This document shows positions 8,162 to 17,672 of a stretch of 64,000 nucleotides of DNA, in pieces. Position numbers and translations under genes: made by a program. Under the pieces are notes generated by a model. It had not been told where the DNA came from. It made no database searches and was given only the letters and a program-made list of their open reading frames with translations. Numbering within the stretch: position 1 is the first letter of the stretch; each line of letters starts with the position of its first letter. Origin of the DNA: an uncultured Chloroflexota bacterium (GTDB taxonomy: Bacteria > Chloroflexota > Limnocylindria > Limnocylindrales > CSP1-4); the NCBI GenBank assembly GCA_903822495.1, contig CAIJPD010000018.1, positions 124,001-188,000 on the forward strand, read 5' to 3'.

Positions 8162-9586
8162 TCAGACGCCGGCGGCATCCAGCCGGCGGCGCGCCGCAGC
8201 CAGCGCGGTGGCCACCCGTCCCGGGGCCGTCCCGCCGATGACGTCGCACGACGCGAGTGCGCCCTCGATGGACGCGGCGCCCCGGACCAGGTCGCCGATC
8301 GCCGGTTCGGCCGCCAGAGAGACCGCCAGCGCGTCACCCGTCTCCACAAGCGCCTCGTGCACCGCCGCGTCCGTCAGCGCGTCCAGCTGGATCCCGCCCA
8401 GCTCCGCTGCGGCGACCAGCGCGCCGACCACGTGATGTGCCACCCGGAACGGGAGCCCGCGGCGGACCAGCGCGTCGGCGACGGCGGTGGCGGTGATGTG
8501 GCCCTCGCCCGCGGCCTCGCGCATCCGCCCATGGTCGATCCCGATGGTCGCGATCAGCCCGGCCATCACGCCCAGCGACGATTCCAGCACGGCGACCGCA
8601 TCGAAGAAGGCCGGCTTGTCGTCCTGCAGGTCGCGCTGGTAGGCCAGCGGCAGCCCCTTGAGGAGCGCCAGCATCCCGGCCAGGGCACCGATCACCCGCG
8701 CGGAGCGGCCCCGGACCAGCTCTGCGGGATCGGGGTTCTTCTTGTTGGGCATCATCGAGCTGCCGGTGGAGAACGCGTCGGCCACCCGAACGTAGCCGAA
8801 GCGCGGGTTGGACCACCAGGTGATCTCCTCCGCCAGGCGCGAGAGGTGGACCATCGCCAACGCAACGGCGGCCAGGGTCTCCACGACAAAGTCGCGGTCG
8901 CTGGTGGCGTCGAGCGAGTTGGCCGTCACGCCCTGGAAGCCCAGCTCGGCCGCCGTGGCCTCGCGGTCCAGCGGGTAGCCGGCGCCGGCCAGCGCGCCGG
9001 AGCCCAGCGGGCTCACGTTCAACCGCCGCCGCGCATCGACCAGCCGCCCCCGGTCGCGCTCCAGCATCTCCACGTAGGCCAGGAGGTGATGGGCGAAGAG
9101 CACCGGCTGGGCGGGCTGGATGTGGGTGGTGCCGGGGAGGATCGCCTGCCCGTCGCGCTCCGCGAGCCCCACCAGGGCGCCCTCCAGGGCCAGCATCCCG
9201 CCGTCCAGGCGATCGATGGCCCGCCGCGTCCAAAGGCGCAGGTCCGTGGCCACCTGGTCGTTGCGCGACCGCCCCGTGTGGAGCTTCCCCGCCACCGGCC
9301 CGATCCGCGCGCCCAGCGCGACTTCCAGGTTGAGGTGGACATCCTCCAGCCCCGGGTCCCAGGTGAGGGTGTCGGCCGCGACTTCGGCGGCGAGACCCTC
9401 AAGGCCCGCGACCAGCTGGGCGGACTCGACCGCCGAGATCAGGCCCGCGCGCGCCAGCCCGTGGACGTGGGCGATGGATCCCGCCAGGTCATCGAGCGCG
9501 AGGTTGCGGTCGATCTCCACCGAACGGGTGAAGTCCGCGACCCGCGTGTCGTTCTCCTCGGCAAACCGCCCGCCCCACATCCGCAT
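8162..9586 (-). CDS. argH: Argininosuccinate lyase
   Basis: A 474-residue enzyme of the fumarase/aspartase superfamily that splits argininosuccinate into arginine and fumarate, the last step of arginine synthesis. The N-terminus MWGGRF is typical. Next come KLHTGRSRNDQVATD and TTHIQPAQP (active-site histidine). The signature loop GSSMMPNKKNPD starts at about residue 275. Length is as expected. The ATG is preceded by GGGGGAG. It stands alone on the minus strand, away from argB-argR-argG at the start of the window, so it must be transcribed separately; a TACGAT box at 9615-9620 is a candidate -10 element. Confidence 0.97.
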   Translation of the reverse strand: MRMWGGRFAEENDTRVADFTRSVEIDRNLALDDLAGSIAHVHGLARAGLISAVESAQLVAGLEGLAAEVAADTLTWDPGLEDVHLNLEVALGARIGPVAGKLHTGRSRNDQVATDLRLWTRRAIDRLDGGMLALEGALVGLAERDGQAILPGTTHIQPAQPVLFAHHLLAYVEMLERDRGRLVDARRRLNVSPLGSGALAGAGYPLDREATAAELGFQGVTANSLDATSDRDFVVETLAAVALAMVHLSRLAEEITWWSNPRFGYVRVADAFSTGSSMMPNKKNPDPAELVRGRSARVIGALAGMLALLKGLPLAYQRDLQDDKPAFFDAVAVLESSLGVMAGLIATIGIDHGRMREAAGEGHITATAVADALVRRGLPFRVAHHVVGALVAAAELGGIQLDALTDAAVHEALVETGDALAVSLAAEPAIGDLVRGAASIEGALASCDVIGGTAPGRVATALAAARRRLDAAGV

Positions 9587-9614
9587 CCGTCACTCCCCCG
9601 CTGCTGGAGCGCCC

Positions 9615-9620
9615 ATCGTA
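9615..9620 (-). promoter_or_regulatory. Possible -10 box of argH (leadered)
   Basis: TACGAT on the minus strand, 28 bases before the argH start, followed by a Shine-Dalgarno sequence. No good -35 match at 17-base spacing. Confidence 0.4.
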
Positions 9621-9707
9621 GCGGCTGCATGGTGCGGCAGGCGCCGCGACGATGCCCGCGAATGCGCCGGCGCCGCCGCAGCCGCGCAGCCCCGCCAGAG
9701 CTCCACC

Positions 9708-11381
9708 TCAGCCGCGAAGATCGCGCCGGCGCAGCCCCCAGGTCCCCAGCACCAGCCCGCCCAGCGCCAGGACCACGCAGGCCGCCAGGCCGAACGCGTC
9801 GTAGCCGCCGGTCATCGGCTGGCCCATGTGGTGGTTGAGCGAGAGGTCCAGCACCCATGTCGGGAGGTCCAGCGCCGCGCCGAAGACCTCCAGCAGGTAG
9901 AAGACGATCGTCAGGATGATGACCGTGGGCCCGGCCAGGCCCGGCCGCCACAGCCCGGCGACCGCGATGCCAACGCCGGTGAGGGCGGCCATGTACAGGC
10001 CCAGCGCCAGCGTCCCGATGGCCGGCTGCCAAGGGTCACCGCCCACCTGGACGGAGCCCACCCACACCGCCGCGGCCATGAGGCCTGCGACCACCAGCGA
10101 GGTCGCCAGCGCGCCCAGGCCGCTCCCGATCATCCAGCGGACCCGCGAGATGGGCGCCGCAAGCACCAGGTCCAGGCGCCCGGCGCTCTCGTCCGATGCC
10201 CAGCCGGACACCGCCGTCGCCGCCGACAGCCCGAACAGGACCGTTCCCGAGCTGAACACGCCGATCTGGAGGAAGCCGCCTGGGGTGGCGTAGTCAACGC
10301 CCGGGTAGAGGAGCGCCAGCATCGATCCAAGGGCGGGGATGGCCCGCATCGCCTCCATGAACGAGGTGCTGGCCAAGGTGAAGACGATCCCGATCAGCGC
10401 GTCGCCCAGCCCCCAGGCCAGGGCATGCGGCAGCCGGTCGCCGAAGGAACGGCTGAAGGGCCGGCGCGTCCCGAGGGTCACGGCCGGGAGCCCCGGGATG
10501 GGGAGCCGGACCGGGCTGGCCAGGTCGCGGAGGCCAAAGGCCACGATGCCGACCGCGAGGAGCGCGAGCGCGCGCGCCCCGAGGATCAGCACGGGGGGCC
10601 AGTCCCAGCTGTCGGCCAACGGGCGATGCAGCTTGGTCAGCGAGAACCACGACAGCGGCTTGAGGCGTTCGAAGAGTGGCACCACGCCCGAGAAGCCGTC
10701 CACCAGGTAGCCGGCAAACAGGACCGTCCCGGCGATCCCGGCGGCGGTGGCCCGACCCACGAACGCCCCCAGCGCGAAGGCCACCGCGCCCGCCACGCCG
10801 ATGAGCACGCCGTACAGCGCGAACTGGCCAAACGCCTGGCTGGGGCTGATCTCGTCGCCCGGGAGCTTCGCGAAGGCCACCCCGGTCCACCACGTCAGCG
10901 TGGCCGCGATCCCCATGGCCAGGGCCAGCGCGACGACGAAGGCGGCGGCCTTCCGGAACGCGAGGCCACGCCGGCTGATCGGCGCCGCCAGGACCACCTC
11001 CAGTGTCCCGCGGCTCGCCTCGCCGGCCAGCGTCCCCGAAAGGGCGATGATCGACCAGATCGAGAAGAGCACCGGGATGGTGGCGCCGATCCGCCACGAG
11101 AGGAAGCCGCCCAGCCGGTCCACGTGAGACGGGTCGCCCAGCAGGCCGGCCATCACGGGCGGGAGGCTGACAGACAGCAGGGTCAGCTGGATGCGACTGG
11201 GTGCGTCGGGGAACTGGGCCGCGACCAGCACGCCTCCGACGGCCATGAGCAGCCCGGCCACCAGGCCGATGGCCAGCGCCGCCACCCGGAGGTCGCGCAG
11301 GCTCTTGCCAAAGACGCCGCCCAGCCCGATCAGGCGGGACGCGAGGTCCCGCGCGCGGGGCGCGCTCAGCTCACCGGCCAC
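9708..11381 (-). CDS. ABC transporter permease, large ABC-2-like
   Basis: A 557-residue integral membrane protein with about 12 hydrophobic helices in two similar halves. Each half begins with a segment of the type PISRRGLAFRKAAAF or PISRVRWMIGSGLGALATSL after a membrane helix and a TLEVVLAAP or RLDLVLAAP motif. This layout matches the duplicated permeases annotated as putative exporters of polyketide-type compounds; substrate unknown. The frame is open upstream to 11465 but that part lies inside the ATPase gene. I chose the GTG at 11381, which has GGGAG eight bases upstream and overlaps the ATPase stop by 11 bases. It is the last gene of the run that begins at 17598. Confidence 0.85.
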   Translation of the reverse strand: MAGELSAPRARDLASRLIGLGGVFGKSLRDLRVAALAIGLVAGLLMAVGGVLVAAQFPDAPSRIQLTLLSVSLPPVMAGLLGDPSHVDRLGGFLSWRIGATIPVLFSIWSIIALSGTLAGEASRGTLEVVLAAPISRRGLAFRKAAAFVVALALAMGIAATLTWWTGVAFAKLPGDEISPSQAFGQFALYGVLIGVAGAVAFALGAFVGRATAAGIAGTVLFAGYLVDGFSGVVPLFERLKPLSWFSLTKLHRPLADSWDWPPVLILGARALALLAVGIVAFGLRDLASPVRLPIPGLPAVTLGTRRPFSRSFGDRLPHALAWGLGDALIGIVFTLASTSFMEAMRAIPALGSMLALLYPGVDYATPGGFLQIGVFSSGTVLFGLSAATAVSGWASDESAGRLDLVLAAPISRVRWMIGSGLGALATSLVVAGLMAAAVWVGSVQVGGDPWQPAIGTLALGLYMAALTGVGIAVAGLWRPGLAGPTVIILTIVFYLLEVFGAALDLPTWVLDLSLNHHMGQPMTGGYDAFGLAACVVLALGGLVLGTWGLRRRDLRG

Positions 11382-12303
11382 CGCCGGCTCCCGGCGTGGG
11401 CGCGGCCACAGTCGCCGTGGCGTCGCTGTACTCGGCCAGGAACGTCTCTTCCAGGCTGGGCTCACGGCTCACGAAGTCCAGAAGCTCGTACTGGGCGGCG
11501 GCCCGGACGACGGGCGTGATGGGCCCGGACACGCGCATCCGCAGGACGTGGTCCTCGCTGGCGACGTCGCTGACGCCGGCGATGGCCTCGAAGACGGCCG
11601 TGGGGACCACCCCGCTGAAGCGCAGCTCCACCTGGTGGTGGGCCAGGTCGCGCAGCGCCTCCACCCGGTCCACGCGCGTCAACCGCCCGTCGCGGATGAT
11701 GGCCACGCGGTCGCACGTCTTCTCCACCTCGGACAGGACGTGGCTGGACAGGAACGCGGTGCGGCCCTCGGCCACGGCCTCGCGGAGCACGGCGAAGAAC
11801 GTCTGCTGGACCAGCGGGTCGAGACCCGACGTTGGCTCGTCGAGGATCAGCAGCTCCGGCCGGTGCTGGAGGGCGATGATCAGCCCCACCTTCTGCTTGT
11901 TGCCCTTGGAGTACTCCTTGAAGCGCCGGCTGGTGTCCAGGTCGAATCGCTCCACCAGGCTGCGCTGGTAGGCCTGGTCCACGCCGCCGCGCAGGTTGGC
12001 GAAGTACTCCAGGGTCTGGCGGCCGGTCAGCCGGTCGTAGAGGGTGAACTCGCCCGGCAGGTACCCGATGCGCCGGTGAATGGCGACCGGATCCTTCGTG
12101 GTCTCGATCCCGAACACGGTCGCGCGCCCGCTGGAGGGCCGGATGTGGTCGAGCAGGACCCGGATGGTGGTGGTCTTGCCCGCGCCATTCGGCCCGAGGA
12201 AGCCGAAGACCTCGCCCTGCTGGATCTGCAGGTCCACGTCCACGATGCCCCGGTGGGACCCGTAGGACTTGGTCAACCTCTCCGTCTCGATGATGGCGGG
12301 CAT
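11371..12303 (-). CDS. ABC transporter ATP-binding protein
   Basis: A 310-residue ATPase that energises the overlapping permease. Walker A GPNGAGKTT is at residues 37-45. The signature reads YSKGNKQK in place of LSGGQ, a common variant in this exporter class. Walker B LLILDEPTSGLD and the H-loop SSHVLSEVE follow. The C-terminal 80 residues form the extra domain typical of ABC-2 ATPases of the drug-export type. The ATG at 12303 is preceded by GAGGAGAG with good spacing; the ORF continues upstream but out of family. It follows a 49-residue ORF by 11 bases, within the glpK-containing run. Confidence 0.9.
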   Translation of the reverse strand: MPAIIETERLTKSYGSHRGIVDVDLQIQQGEVFGFLGPNGAGKTTTIRVLLDHIRPSSGRATVFGIETTKDPVAIHRRIGYLPGEFTLYDRLTGRQTLEYFANLRGGVDQAYQRSLVERFDLDTSRRFKEYSKGNKQKVGLIIALQHRPELLILDEPTSGLDPLVQQTFFAVLREAVAEGRTAFLSSHVLSEVEKTCDRVAIIRDGRLTRVDRVEALRDLAHHQVELRFSGVVPTAVFEAIAGVSDVASEDHVLRMRVSGPITPVVRAAAQYELLDFVSREPSLEETFLAEYSDATATVAAPTPGAGGGR

Positions 12304-12314
12304 GCGCTCTCCTC

Positions 12315-12464
12315 TCAGCCGAACCAGCAGTGCAGCCGGTCGGGACTCATGAACCGTACTGCGCCAACGGGGAGTCCGCGGATCAGATCGACCGCTGCAT
12401 CGTCGGCGGCGATGGGTACCGCCAGGTCCGCGCATCCGAGGCGGGCAGCCAGGCGGTCGGTCAT
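12315..12464 (-). CDS. Small ORF (49 residues) coupled to glpK
   Basis: A reading frame from ATG 12464 to TGA 12315 whose start overlaps the glpK stop in an ATGA arrangement. It ends 11 bases before the ABC ATPase start, just short of that gene's Shine-Dalgarno. The product begins [17 protein letters not shown] and ends [10 protein letters not shown]; it is soluble and mildly acidic, with two cysteines and no motif I recognise. About 38 of its 49 codons end in G or C, close to but a little below its neighbours. It could be a true small protein, or a translated spacer that keeps ribosomes moving from glpK to the ABC genes. No function can be assigned. Confidence 0.45.
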   Translation of the reverse strand: MTDRLAARLGCADLAVPIAADDAAVDLIRGLPVGAVRFMSPDRLHCWFG

Positions 12465-13963
12465 GTCTCAGCCCAGCCACGCGAGCGATCGACGGCCCGC
12501 CGCCAGCCGGCCATCCGAGCGTCGCGCTCGGCCGGAGCCATGCCCGGATCAAAGGCACGGTCGACGGCCCACGCCCCGGTGATGTCGCCCGGGCCGGACC
12601 AGAAGCCGATGGCGAGACCTGCCAGGAACGCGGCGCCGAGGGCGGTCGTCTCGGTGATCACGGGCCGTTCCACCCGAACGCCGAGCAGGTCCGCCTGGAA
12701 CTGCAGGAGGTCGTCGTTGACGCTCGCGCCACCATCCACCCGCAGGCGGCCGATCGGTGCGCCGACGTCTGCCTCCATCGCCTGCAGGACGTCGGCGACC
12801 TGGTAGGCAATCGCATCGACCGTCGCCCTGGCGACATCCTCCATGGTGGTCGCCCGAGTGATGCCGATGATCAGGCCCCGGGCGGCCGGGTCCCAATACG
12901 GCGCCCCAAGCCCCGTGAAGGCGGGCACCAGGTAGAGCCCGCGGTCGCCCCGGGCGCCCGCCGCGAGTCGTTCGACGTCCGCCGAGCTGGAGATGGCGCG
13001 CAGCCCGTCGCGCAGCCACTGGACGGCGGCGCCGGCCACGAAGATGGATCCCTCCAGGGCGTACTGGAGCGGGGCGCCGCGACCGAGCTGCCAGAGGATC
13101 GTGGTCAGGAGCCCGTTGGCCGACGGGACGGGACGGTCGCCCGTGTTCAGGAGGACGAACGCACCCGTGCCGTAGGTGTTCTTGGCCTGGCCCGGGACGA
13201 GGCACGCCTGGCCGAACGTCGCAGCCTGCTGGTCGCCGGCGACGCCCGTGATCGGGATGGCGCCCCCGAAGAGCGCCGCATCTGACTCGCCGAAGCTGCT
13301 CGACGATGGCCTCACCTCGGGCAGCATGCCCATGGGGACGCCGATCAGGGCGCACAGGTCCGCGTCCCACTCCCCGGTCCGGATATCGAGCAGGAGGGTT
13401 CGGCTGGCGTTGGAGACATCGGTCGCGTGCACCCGGCCGCCGGTGAGACGCCAGAGCAGGAACGTGTCGACGGTCCCGAAGGCCAGCTCGCCCCGCTCGG
13501 CGCGGGCCCGCAGGCCCGGCGTCCGGTCCAGGATCTCGGCAATCTTGGGGCCGGAGAAGCAGGCATCGAGCGGAAGGCCGGTGCGCTGGCGGACGAGGGC
13601 CTCGTGGCCGGCGGCCCGGAGGGCATCGCAGCGGGGTGCGGTGACGCGGCTCTGCCACACGATCGCCCGCGCCACCGGCCTCCCGGTCGCCCGCTCCCAG
13701 ACGACCGTGGTCTCGCGCTGGTTGGTGATCCCGATCGCGGCGACGTCGGCGGCGGACGCGCCGGCCTTCGCGAGCGCTTCGCGTGCCGTCGCCAGCTGGC
13801 CGGACCAGATCTCCTCGGCGTCATGTTCGACGTGGCCGGGCGCCGGGAAGTACTGGGGGAGCTCCTGCTGGGCGCTCGCGACGATCCGCCCGTCGTGGTC
13901 GAACAGGATCGCCCGCGATGACGTGGTCCCCTGGTCCAGAGCGAGGACGTAGCGCGGGTTCAC
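12461..13963 (-). CDS. glpK: Glycerol kinase
   Basis: A 500-residue FGGY-family kinase that phosphorylates glycerol to sn-glycerol 3-phosphate in the cytoplasm. The N-terminal phosphate-binding motif is DQGTTSSRA at residues 10-18, then [15 protein letters not shown] and, in the second domain, the FGGY-type segment [19 protein letters not shown]. Length is exactly that of the family. The GTG start overlaps the stop of the YibE/F gene by four bases, and its stop overlaps the start of a 49-residue ORF, so translation is coupled on both sides. No glycerol facilitator or glycerol-3-phosphate dehydrogenase lies nearby, which is unusual for glpK. Confidence 0.95.
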   Translation of the reverse strand: MNPRYVLALDQGTTSSRAILFDHDGRIVASAQQELPQYFPAPGHVEHDAEEIWSGQLATAREALAKAGASAADVAAIGITNQRETTVVWERATGRPVARAIVWQSRVTAPRCDALRAAGHEALVRQRTGLPLDACFSGPKIAEILDRTPGLRARAERGELAFGTVDTFLLWRLTGGRVHATDVSNASRTLLLDIRTGEWDADLCALIGVPMGMLPEVRPSSSSFGESDAALFGGAIPITGVAGDQQAATFGQACLVPGQAKNTYGTGAFVLLNTGDRPVPSANGLLTTILWQLGRGAPLQYALEGSIFVAGAAVQWLRDGLRAISSSADVERLAAGARGDRGLYLVPAFTGLGAPYWDPAARGLIIGITRATTMEDVARATVDAIAYQVADVLQAMEADVGAPIGRLRVDGGASVNDDLLQFQADLLGVRVERPVITETTALGAAFLAGLAIGFWSGPGDITGAWAVDRAFDPGMAPAERDARMAGWRRAVDRSRGWAET

Positions 13964-15150
13964 GGCGTCAAGGCCATGCCACGGGCCGTGCTGGCCTTGG
14001 GGCGCAGGGCCAGCGCGGCGATCAGCGTGGTCAGCGGCACGGCGGCCACGATGCCCAGGCTGCCGGCCAGCGTGCGGACCACCTCGACCGCGACCACCTC
14101 GCCGCTTGCGATGATCAACGGGTCCTGACGCCCCGCCGCGAACAGCACCAGCAGCGGGAGCGATGCGCCCGCGTACGCCAGCACGAGCGTGTTGACCGTG
14201 GCGGCGATATGGCTGCGGCCCACGTTCATCGCTCGCCAGAAGACGCGTCGACGCGGCGCGGCCGGATCGGCCGCGGCCAGCTCCTCGACCGTGGCCGCCT
14301 GGGTCACGGTGACGTCGTCCAGCACGCCAAGCGCGCCGAAGATCACGGCCGCCAGCAGCAACCCGCCCGCGTCCAGCCCTCCCAGGCCCATCGACTGGAG
14401 ATAGCCCAGGGCCTCGTCACCCTGCGTCGCCGTGAACACCGCGATGGCCGTGGCCGCGGCCGCCAGGACGGCGGTGAGACAGAGTGCGGCGAACGTCCCC
14501 GCGACGGCGGCCAGGGTGGTCCGCCGGACGCCCTCCGTCAGGAGGATCGTAGCGAGGTTGACGGCGGCCGCCGCCACGACCGCCACCGGGATGGGCGCCC
14601 AGCCGGCGAGCAGCAGCGGCACCACGACCCGGACCATCACCCCCAGCGTGAACGCCAGCGCCAGGAGCGAGCGGATGCCACGCCAGCCGCCCACCAGCGT
14701 CACGGCCGCCGCGAAGAGACCCAGCATCCAGCCGAGGGCCGGGGCGCGCCAGCGATCCGAGACCGCGACAAATGGGCCGGTAGCGGAGGGCGAGATACTC
14801 AGGATCACCTCGTCGCCATTCCGATAGATCTGCACGTCGTGCGACCCCGACGGGCCCTGGGCGCTGGCATCAAGGATCTGACCCTCGCGTGGGCCATCAA
14901 GAACCTGGACGCGGAGGGTCAGGCCGCCGGGCGCGGCCTCGGCGCCCTGCCCGACCACCCGGCCATGCTCAAGCTCCAGCGCGAGCGGACTGGTGGCCGG
15001 CGGCATCAGGTCGGGCAGGCGCCAGAGACCGAACAGGAGCAGGCAGGCGACGATGATCGCCCAGCCGTTGCCCACCCCGTGCCGGTCACCCTGCCCTCCG
15101 GGCGAAGATGCGTGCCCCGGCGGGATGGGCGCGTCGGCGGGTTGGGTCAC
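13960..15150 (-). CDS. YibE/F family membrane protein
   Basis: A 396-residue membrane protein. After a disordered N-terminus there is one helix (about residues 28-46), then a roughly 110-residue extracytoplasmic stretch with a small beta-type domain ([13 protein letters not shown]). Six or seven helices follow. The segment [20 protein letters not shown], then [25 protein letters not shown], is the conserved YibE/F signature. The family is widespread in Firmicutes and actinobacteria and its biochemical role is not established. It sits 19 bases after the half-length aldehyde dehydrogenase gene and overlaps glpK, so it is in the middle of one transcription unit. Confidence 0.85.
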   Translation of the reverse strand: MTQPADAPIPPGHASSPGGQGDRHGVGNGWAIIVACLLLFGLWRLPDLMPPATSPLALELEHGRVVGQGAEAAPGGLTLRVQVLDGPREGQILDASAQGPSGSHDVQIYRNGDEVILSISPSATGPFVAVSDRWRAPALGWMLGLFAAAVTLVGGWRGIRSLLALAFTLGVMVRVVVPLLLAGWAPIPVAVVAAAAVNLATILLTEGVRRTTLAAVAGTFAALCLTAVLAAAATAIAVFTATQGDEALGYLQSMGLGGLDAGGLLLAAVIFGALGVLDDVTVTQAATVEELAAADPAAPRRRVFWRAMNVGRSHIAATVNTLVLAYAGASLPLLVLFAAGRQDPLIIASGEVVAVEVVRTLAGSLGIVAAVPLTTLIAALALRPKASTARGMALTP

Positions 15151-15169
15151 GCGCGGGGCCGCGGGACGG

Positions 15170-16075
15170 TCACACCCCGATGGGGTGCCAGACCGTCTTC
15201 ATCTCGAGAAAGGCGGCGATCCATTCCGGGCGCTCGGCCGCACGATCGTCCAGCCAGTCGAACCTGGCGTCCAGCACGCCCTTCGGCCGCCGGGCCACCC
15301 GCTTCACGTTCTCTGCCGCGGCCAGCTCCACCTCGCGGCGCAGCGCCTCGGGGACGCCCCAGGCGTCGATGGCGTCGATGTCGTCGTGGGCCGCCATGGC
15401 CGGCGCCAATTCCGCCTTGAGGCCGGTCAGGATGTTGACGACGCCGCCGGGGACGTCGGACGTGGCGAGGACCTCGGCCAGGGTGATGGCGGGGAGCGGC
15501 CGCGTCTCGGAGGTGGCCACGACCGCCACGCTGCCGCCGACCAGCACCGGCGCCAGGCGGCTGACCAGCCCCAGCAGCGACGAGGTTTCCGGCGCCACGA
15601 TCCCCACGACGCCCGTGGGCTCGGGGATGGTGAAGTTGAAGTACGGGCCGGCCACCGGGTTGCTGGAGCCCAGCACCTGGGCGATCTTGTCCGCCCAGCC
15701 GGCGTACCAGACCCAGCGGTCGATGGCGCGGTCCACCGCGGCGCGCGCCGTCCCGGCGCTCAGCCCCTCCGCCTGTGCCACGTCCTCGACGAACTGGGCG
15801 CGCCGGCCCTCCATCAGCTCGGCCACGCGGTAGAGGATCTGGCCGCGGTTCATCGCCGTCCGGCCGGCCCAGCCGCCGGACGCGCTGCGCGCGGCCCGGA
15901 CCGCATCGCGGACGTCCTTGCGCGACGCCCGGCAGGCGTTGGCGAGAGGCGTCCCGTCGGCCGCGGCGACCAGGTACGTGCGACCGGATTCGGTCCGCGG
16001 GAACGCCCCGCCGATGTACAGCTTGTACGTCTTCCAGACTTCGATCCGGCCTTCGGCCGGATCACGGTCGGCCAT
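15170..16075 (-). CDS. Half-length aldehyde dehydrogenase homologue lacking the catalytic domain
   Basis: A 301-residue protein matching only the N-terminal, NAD-binding portion of aldehyde dehydrogenases. It has KLYIGGAFPRTESG near the start, then YAGWADKIAQ and GVVGIVAPETSSLLGLVSRLAP. The usual FTGS, ELGGK and catalytic cysteine segments are missing; after about residue 235 it diverges into VKRVARRPKGVLDARFDW. It therefore cannot oxidise aldehydes alone. The ATG is in a TGATG overlap with the stop of the full-length enzyme, which suggests equimolar synthesis and perhaps a heteromeric complex (inference). The ORF is open upstream through its partner gene, out of family. Paired full-length and short ALDH genes next to deoC are known in some actinobacteria; here deoC is 8 kb away. 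Confidence 0.85.
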   Translation of the reverse strand: MADRDPAEGRIEVWKTYKLYIGGAFPRTESGRTYLVAAADGTPLANACRASRKDVRDAVRAARSASGGWAGRTAMNRGQILYRVAELMEGRRAQFVEDVAQAEGLSAGTARAAVDRAIDRWVWYAGWADKIAQVLGSSNPVAGPYFNFTIPEPTGVVGIVAPETSSLLGLVSRLAPVLVGGSVAVVATSETRPLPAITLAEVLATSDVPGGVVNILTGLKAELAPAMAAHDDIDAIDAWGVPEALRREVELAAAENVKRVARRPKGVLDARFDWLDDRAAERPEWIAAFLEMKTVWHPIGV

Positions 16076-17598
16076 CAGCGGTCCTCCAGGCTGACGTAGG
16101 CGTGCAGCCCGTGCATGCCGCCCTCCCGGCCGAAGCCGGACTCCTTGTAGCCGCCGAACGGCGAGGTGGGATCGAACTTGTTGAACGTGTTGGCCCAGAC
16201 CACGCCCGCCTTGAGCCGGGAGACCATCGCGAGGATTCGGCTCCCCTTCTCCGTCCAGACCCCCGCGGAGAGCCCGTACTCGGTGTTGTTCGCCTTCTCG
16301 ATCGCCTCGTCGGGCGTCCGGAACGTCAGCACGGCGAGCACGGGGCCAAAGATCTCCTCGCGCGCGATCCGGTGGCTCAGCGCCACGTTGGTGAACAGCG
16401 TGGGCCGGAAGAAGAACCCGCGATCGGGGAGGTCGCACGGCGGCTGGTAGAGCTCCGCCCCCTCGGCCGTGCCGGCGGCCACCAGCTCCGTGATCTTGTC
16501 GAGCTGGGCGCGGCTGTTGATGGCGCCCACGTCGGTGTTCTTGTCGAGCGGGTCGCCCACCCGGATGGTCAAGAGGCGCGCCTTCAGCTTCTCGATGAAC
16601 GGCCCGGCGATGGACTCCTGGACCAGCAGGCGCGACCCCGCGCAGCAGACCTCGCCCTGGTTGAAGTAGATGCCGTTGATGACGCCCTCGACCGCCTGGT
16701 CCAGCGCCGCGTCCTCGAAGACGATGTTGGCGGCCTTGCCGCCCAGCTCCAGGGTCAGCGCCTTGTCCGTCCCGGCGATCCCCTTCTGGATCAGCTTGCC
16801 CACGGAGGTGGACCCGGTGAACGCCACCTTGTCCACGTCCGGGTGGGTGACGAGGTGCATCCCGATCTCGCCGGGCCCGGTGACGATGTTCACGACGCCG
16901 CCGGGCAGCCGGGCCTGGCGGCAGACCTCCGCGAAGAGGAGCGCGGTCAGCGGCGTGGTGGAGGCGGGCTTGAGGACCACCGTGTTGCCGGCGGCCAGGG
17001 CCGGGGCGATCTTCCACGCCAGCATGAGCAGCGGAAAGTTCCACGGGATGATCTGGGCCACCACGCCCAGCGGCCGCGCGTTCCGGCCGGGGAACGCGTA
17101 CGCCAGCTTGTCCGCCCAGCCGGCGTAGTACCAGAAGTGCGCCGCCGCGAGCGGCACGTCCACGTCGCGGCTCTCCTTGATGGGCTTGCCCGAGTCGATG
17201 CTCTCCAGCACGGCGAACTCGCGGCTCCGCTCCTGCAGGATCCGCGCGATCCGGAAGAGGTACTTGGCGCGCTCGCGCGGGTGGAGCCGGCCCCAGGTCC
17301 GCGACTGGGCGCGGCGCGCGGCACGGACCGCCCTGTCCGCGTCATCCGTCGTCGCGCGCGCCACGAGGGCGAGCGGCTGCTCGGTGGACGGGTCGACGGT
17401 GGTGAAGGTGGCCCCGTCCGAGGCCGGGACGTCGCGGCCGCCGATGAACAGGCCGTACTGTGGGCGAACCTTCGCGATGTCGCGCGACTCGGGCGCGGGG
17501 GCGTACTCCCACGGGATCGCCTGACCGTCACCCAGTCCCCAGCCGGCCGGGCCCTTGGGTCCGCTCCAGGGACGGATCGCCTTGCCGTCGGATGTCAC
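16075..17598 (-). CDS. Aldehyde dehydrogenase (full length)
   Basis: A 507-residue NAD(P)-dependent aldehyde dehydrogenase. In order: GVVAQIIPWNFPLLMLAWKIAPAL, FTGSTSVG (cofactor loop), LELGGKAANIVFEDA with the general-base glutamate, and NQGEVCCAG with the catalytic Cys318. The C-terminal EEIFGPVLAVLTF and NTFNKFDPTSPFGGYKESGFGRE complete the fold. I chose the GTG at 17598, since a TATGAT box ends six bases before it and the extra residues from the upstream ATG (17646) do not fit. With DeoC elsewhere in the window it could oxidise acetaldehyde, but the substrate cannot be read from sequence. First gene of a colinear run reaching 9708. Confidence 0.92.
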   Translation of the reverse strand: MTSDGKAIRPWSGPKGPAGWGLGDGQAIPWEYAPAPESRDIAKVRPQYGLFIGGRDVPASDGATFTTVDPSTEQPLALVARATTDDADRAVRAARRAQSRTWGRLHPRERAKYLFRIARILQERSREFAVLESIDSGKPIKESRDVDVPLAAAHFWYYAGWADKLAYAFPGRNARPLGVVAQIIPWNFPLLMLAWKIAPALAAGNTVVLKPASTTPLTALLFAEVCRQARLPGGVVNIVTGPGEIGMHLVTHPDVDKVAFTGSTSVGKLIQKGIAGTDKALTLELGGKAANIVFEDAALDQAVEGVINGIYFNQGEVCCAGSRLLVQESIAGPFIEKLKARLLTIRVGDPLDKNTDVGAINSRAQLDKITELVAAGTAEGAELYQPPCDLPDRGFFFRPTLFTNVALSHRIAREEIFGPVLAVLTFRTPDEAIEKANNTEYGLSAGVWTEKGSRILAMVSRLKAGVVWANTFNKFDPTSPFGGYKESGFGREGGMHGLHAYVSLEDR

Positions 17599-17604
17599 GC
17601 GCGG

Positions 17605-17610
17605 ATCATA
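17605..17610 (-). promoter_or_regulatory. -10 box, leaderless start of aldehyde dehydrogenase gene
   Basis: TATGAT, six bases before the GTG at 17598. No Shine-Dalgarno sequence fits between them. Confidence 0.6.
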
Positions 17611-17672
17611 CCGCCGGGCCGGGCGCCACCCGCCGCGGCCGGGCACCCGGTCCGGGCGTGCGCCATTGCCGC

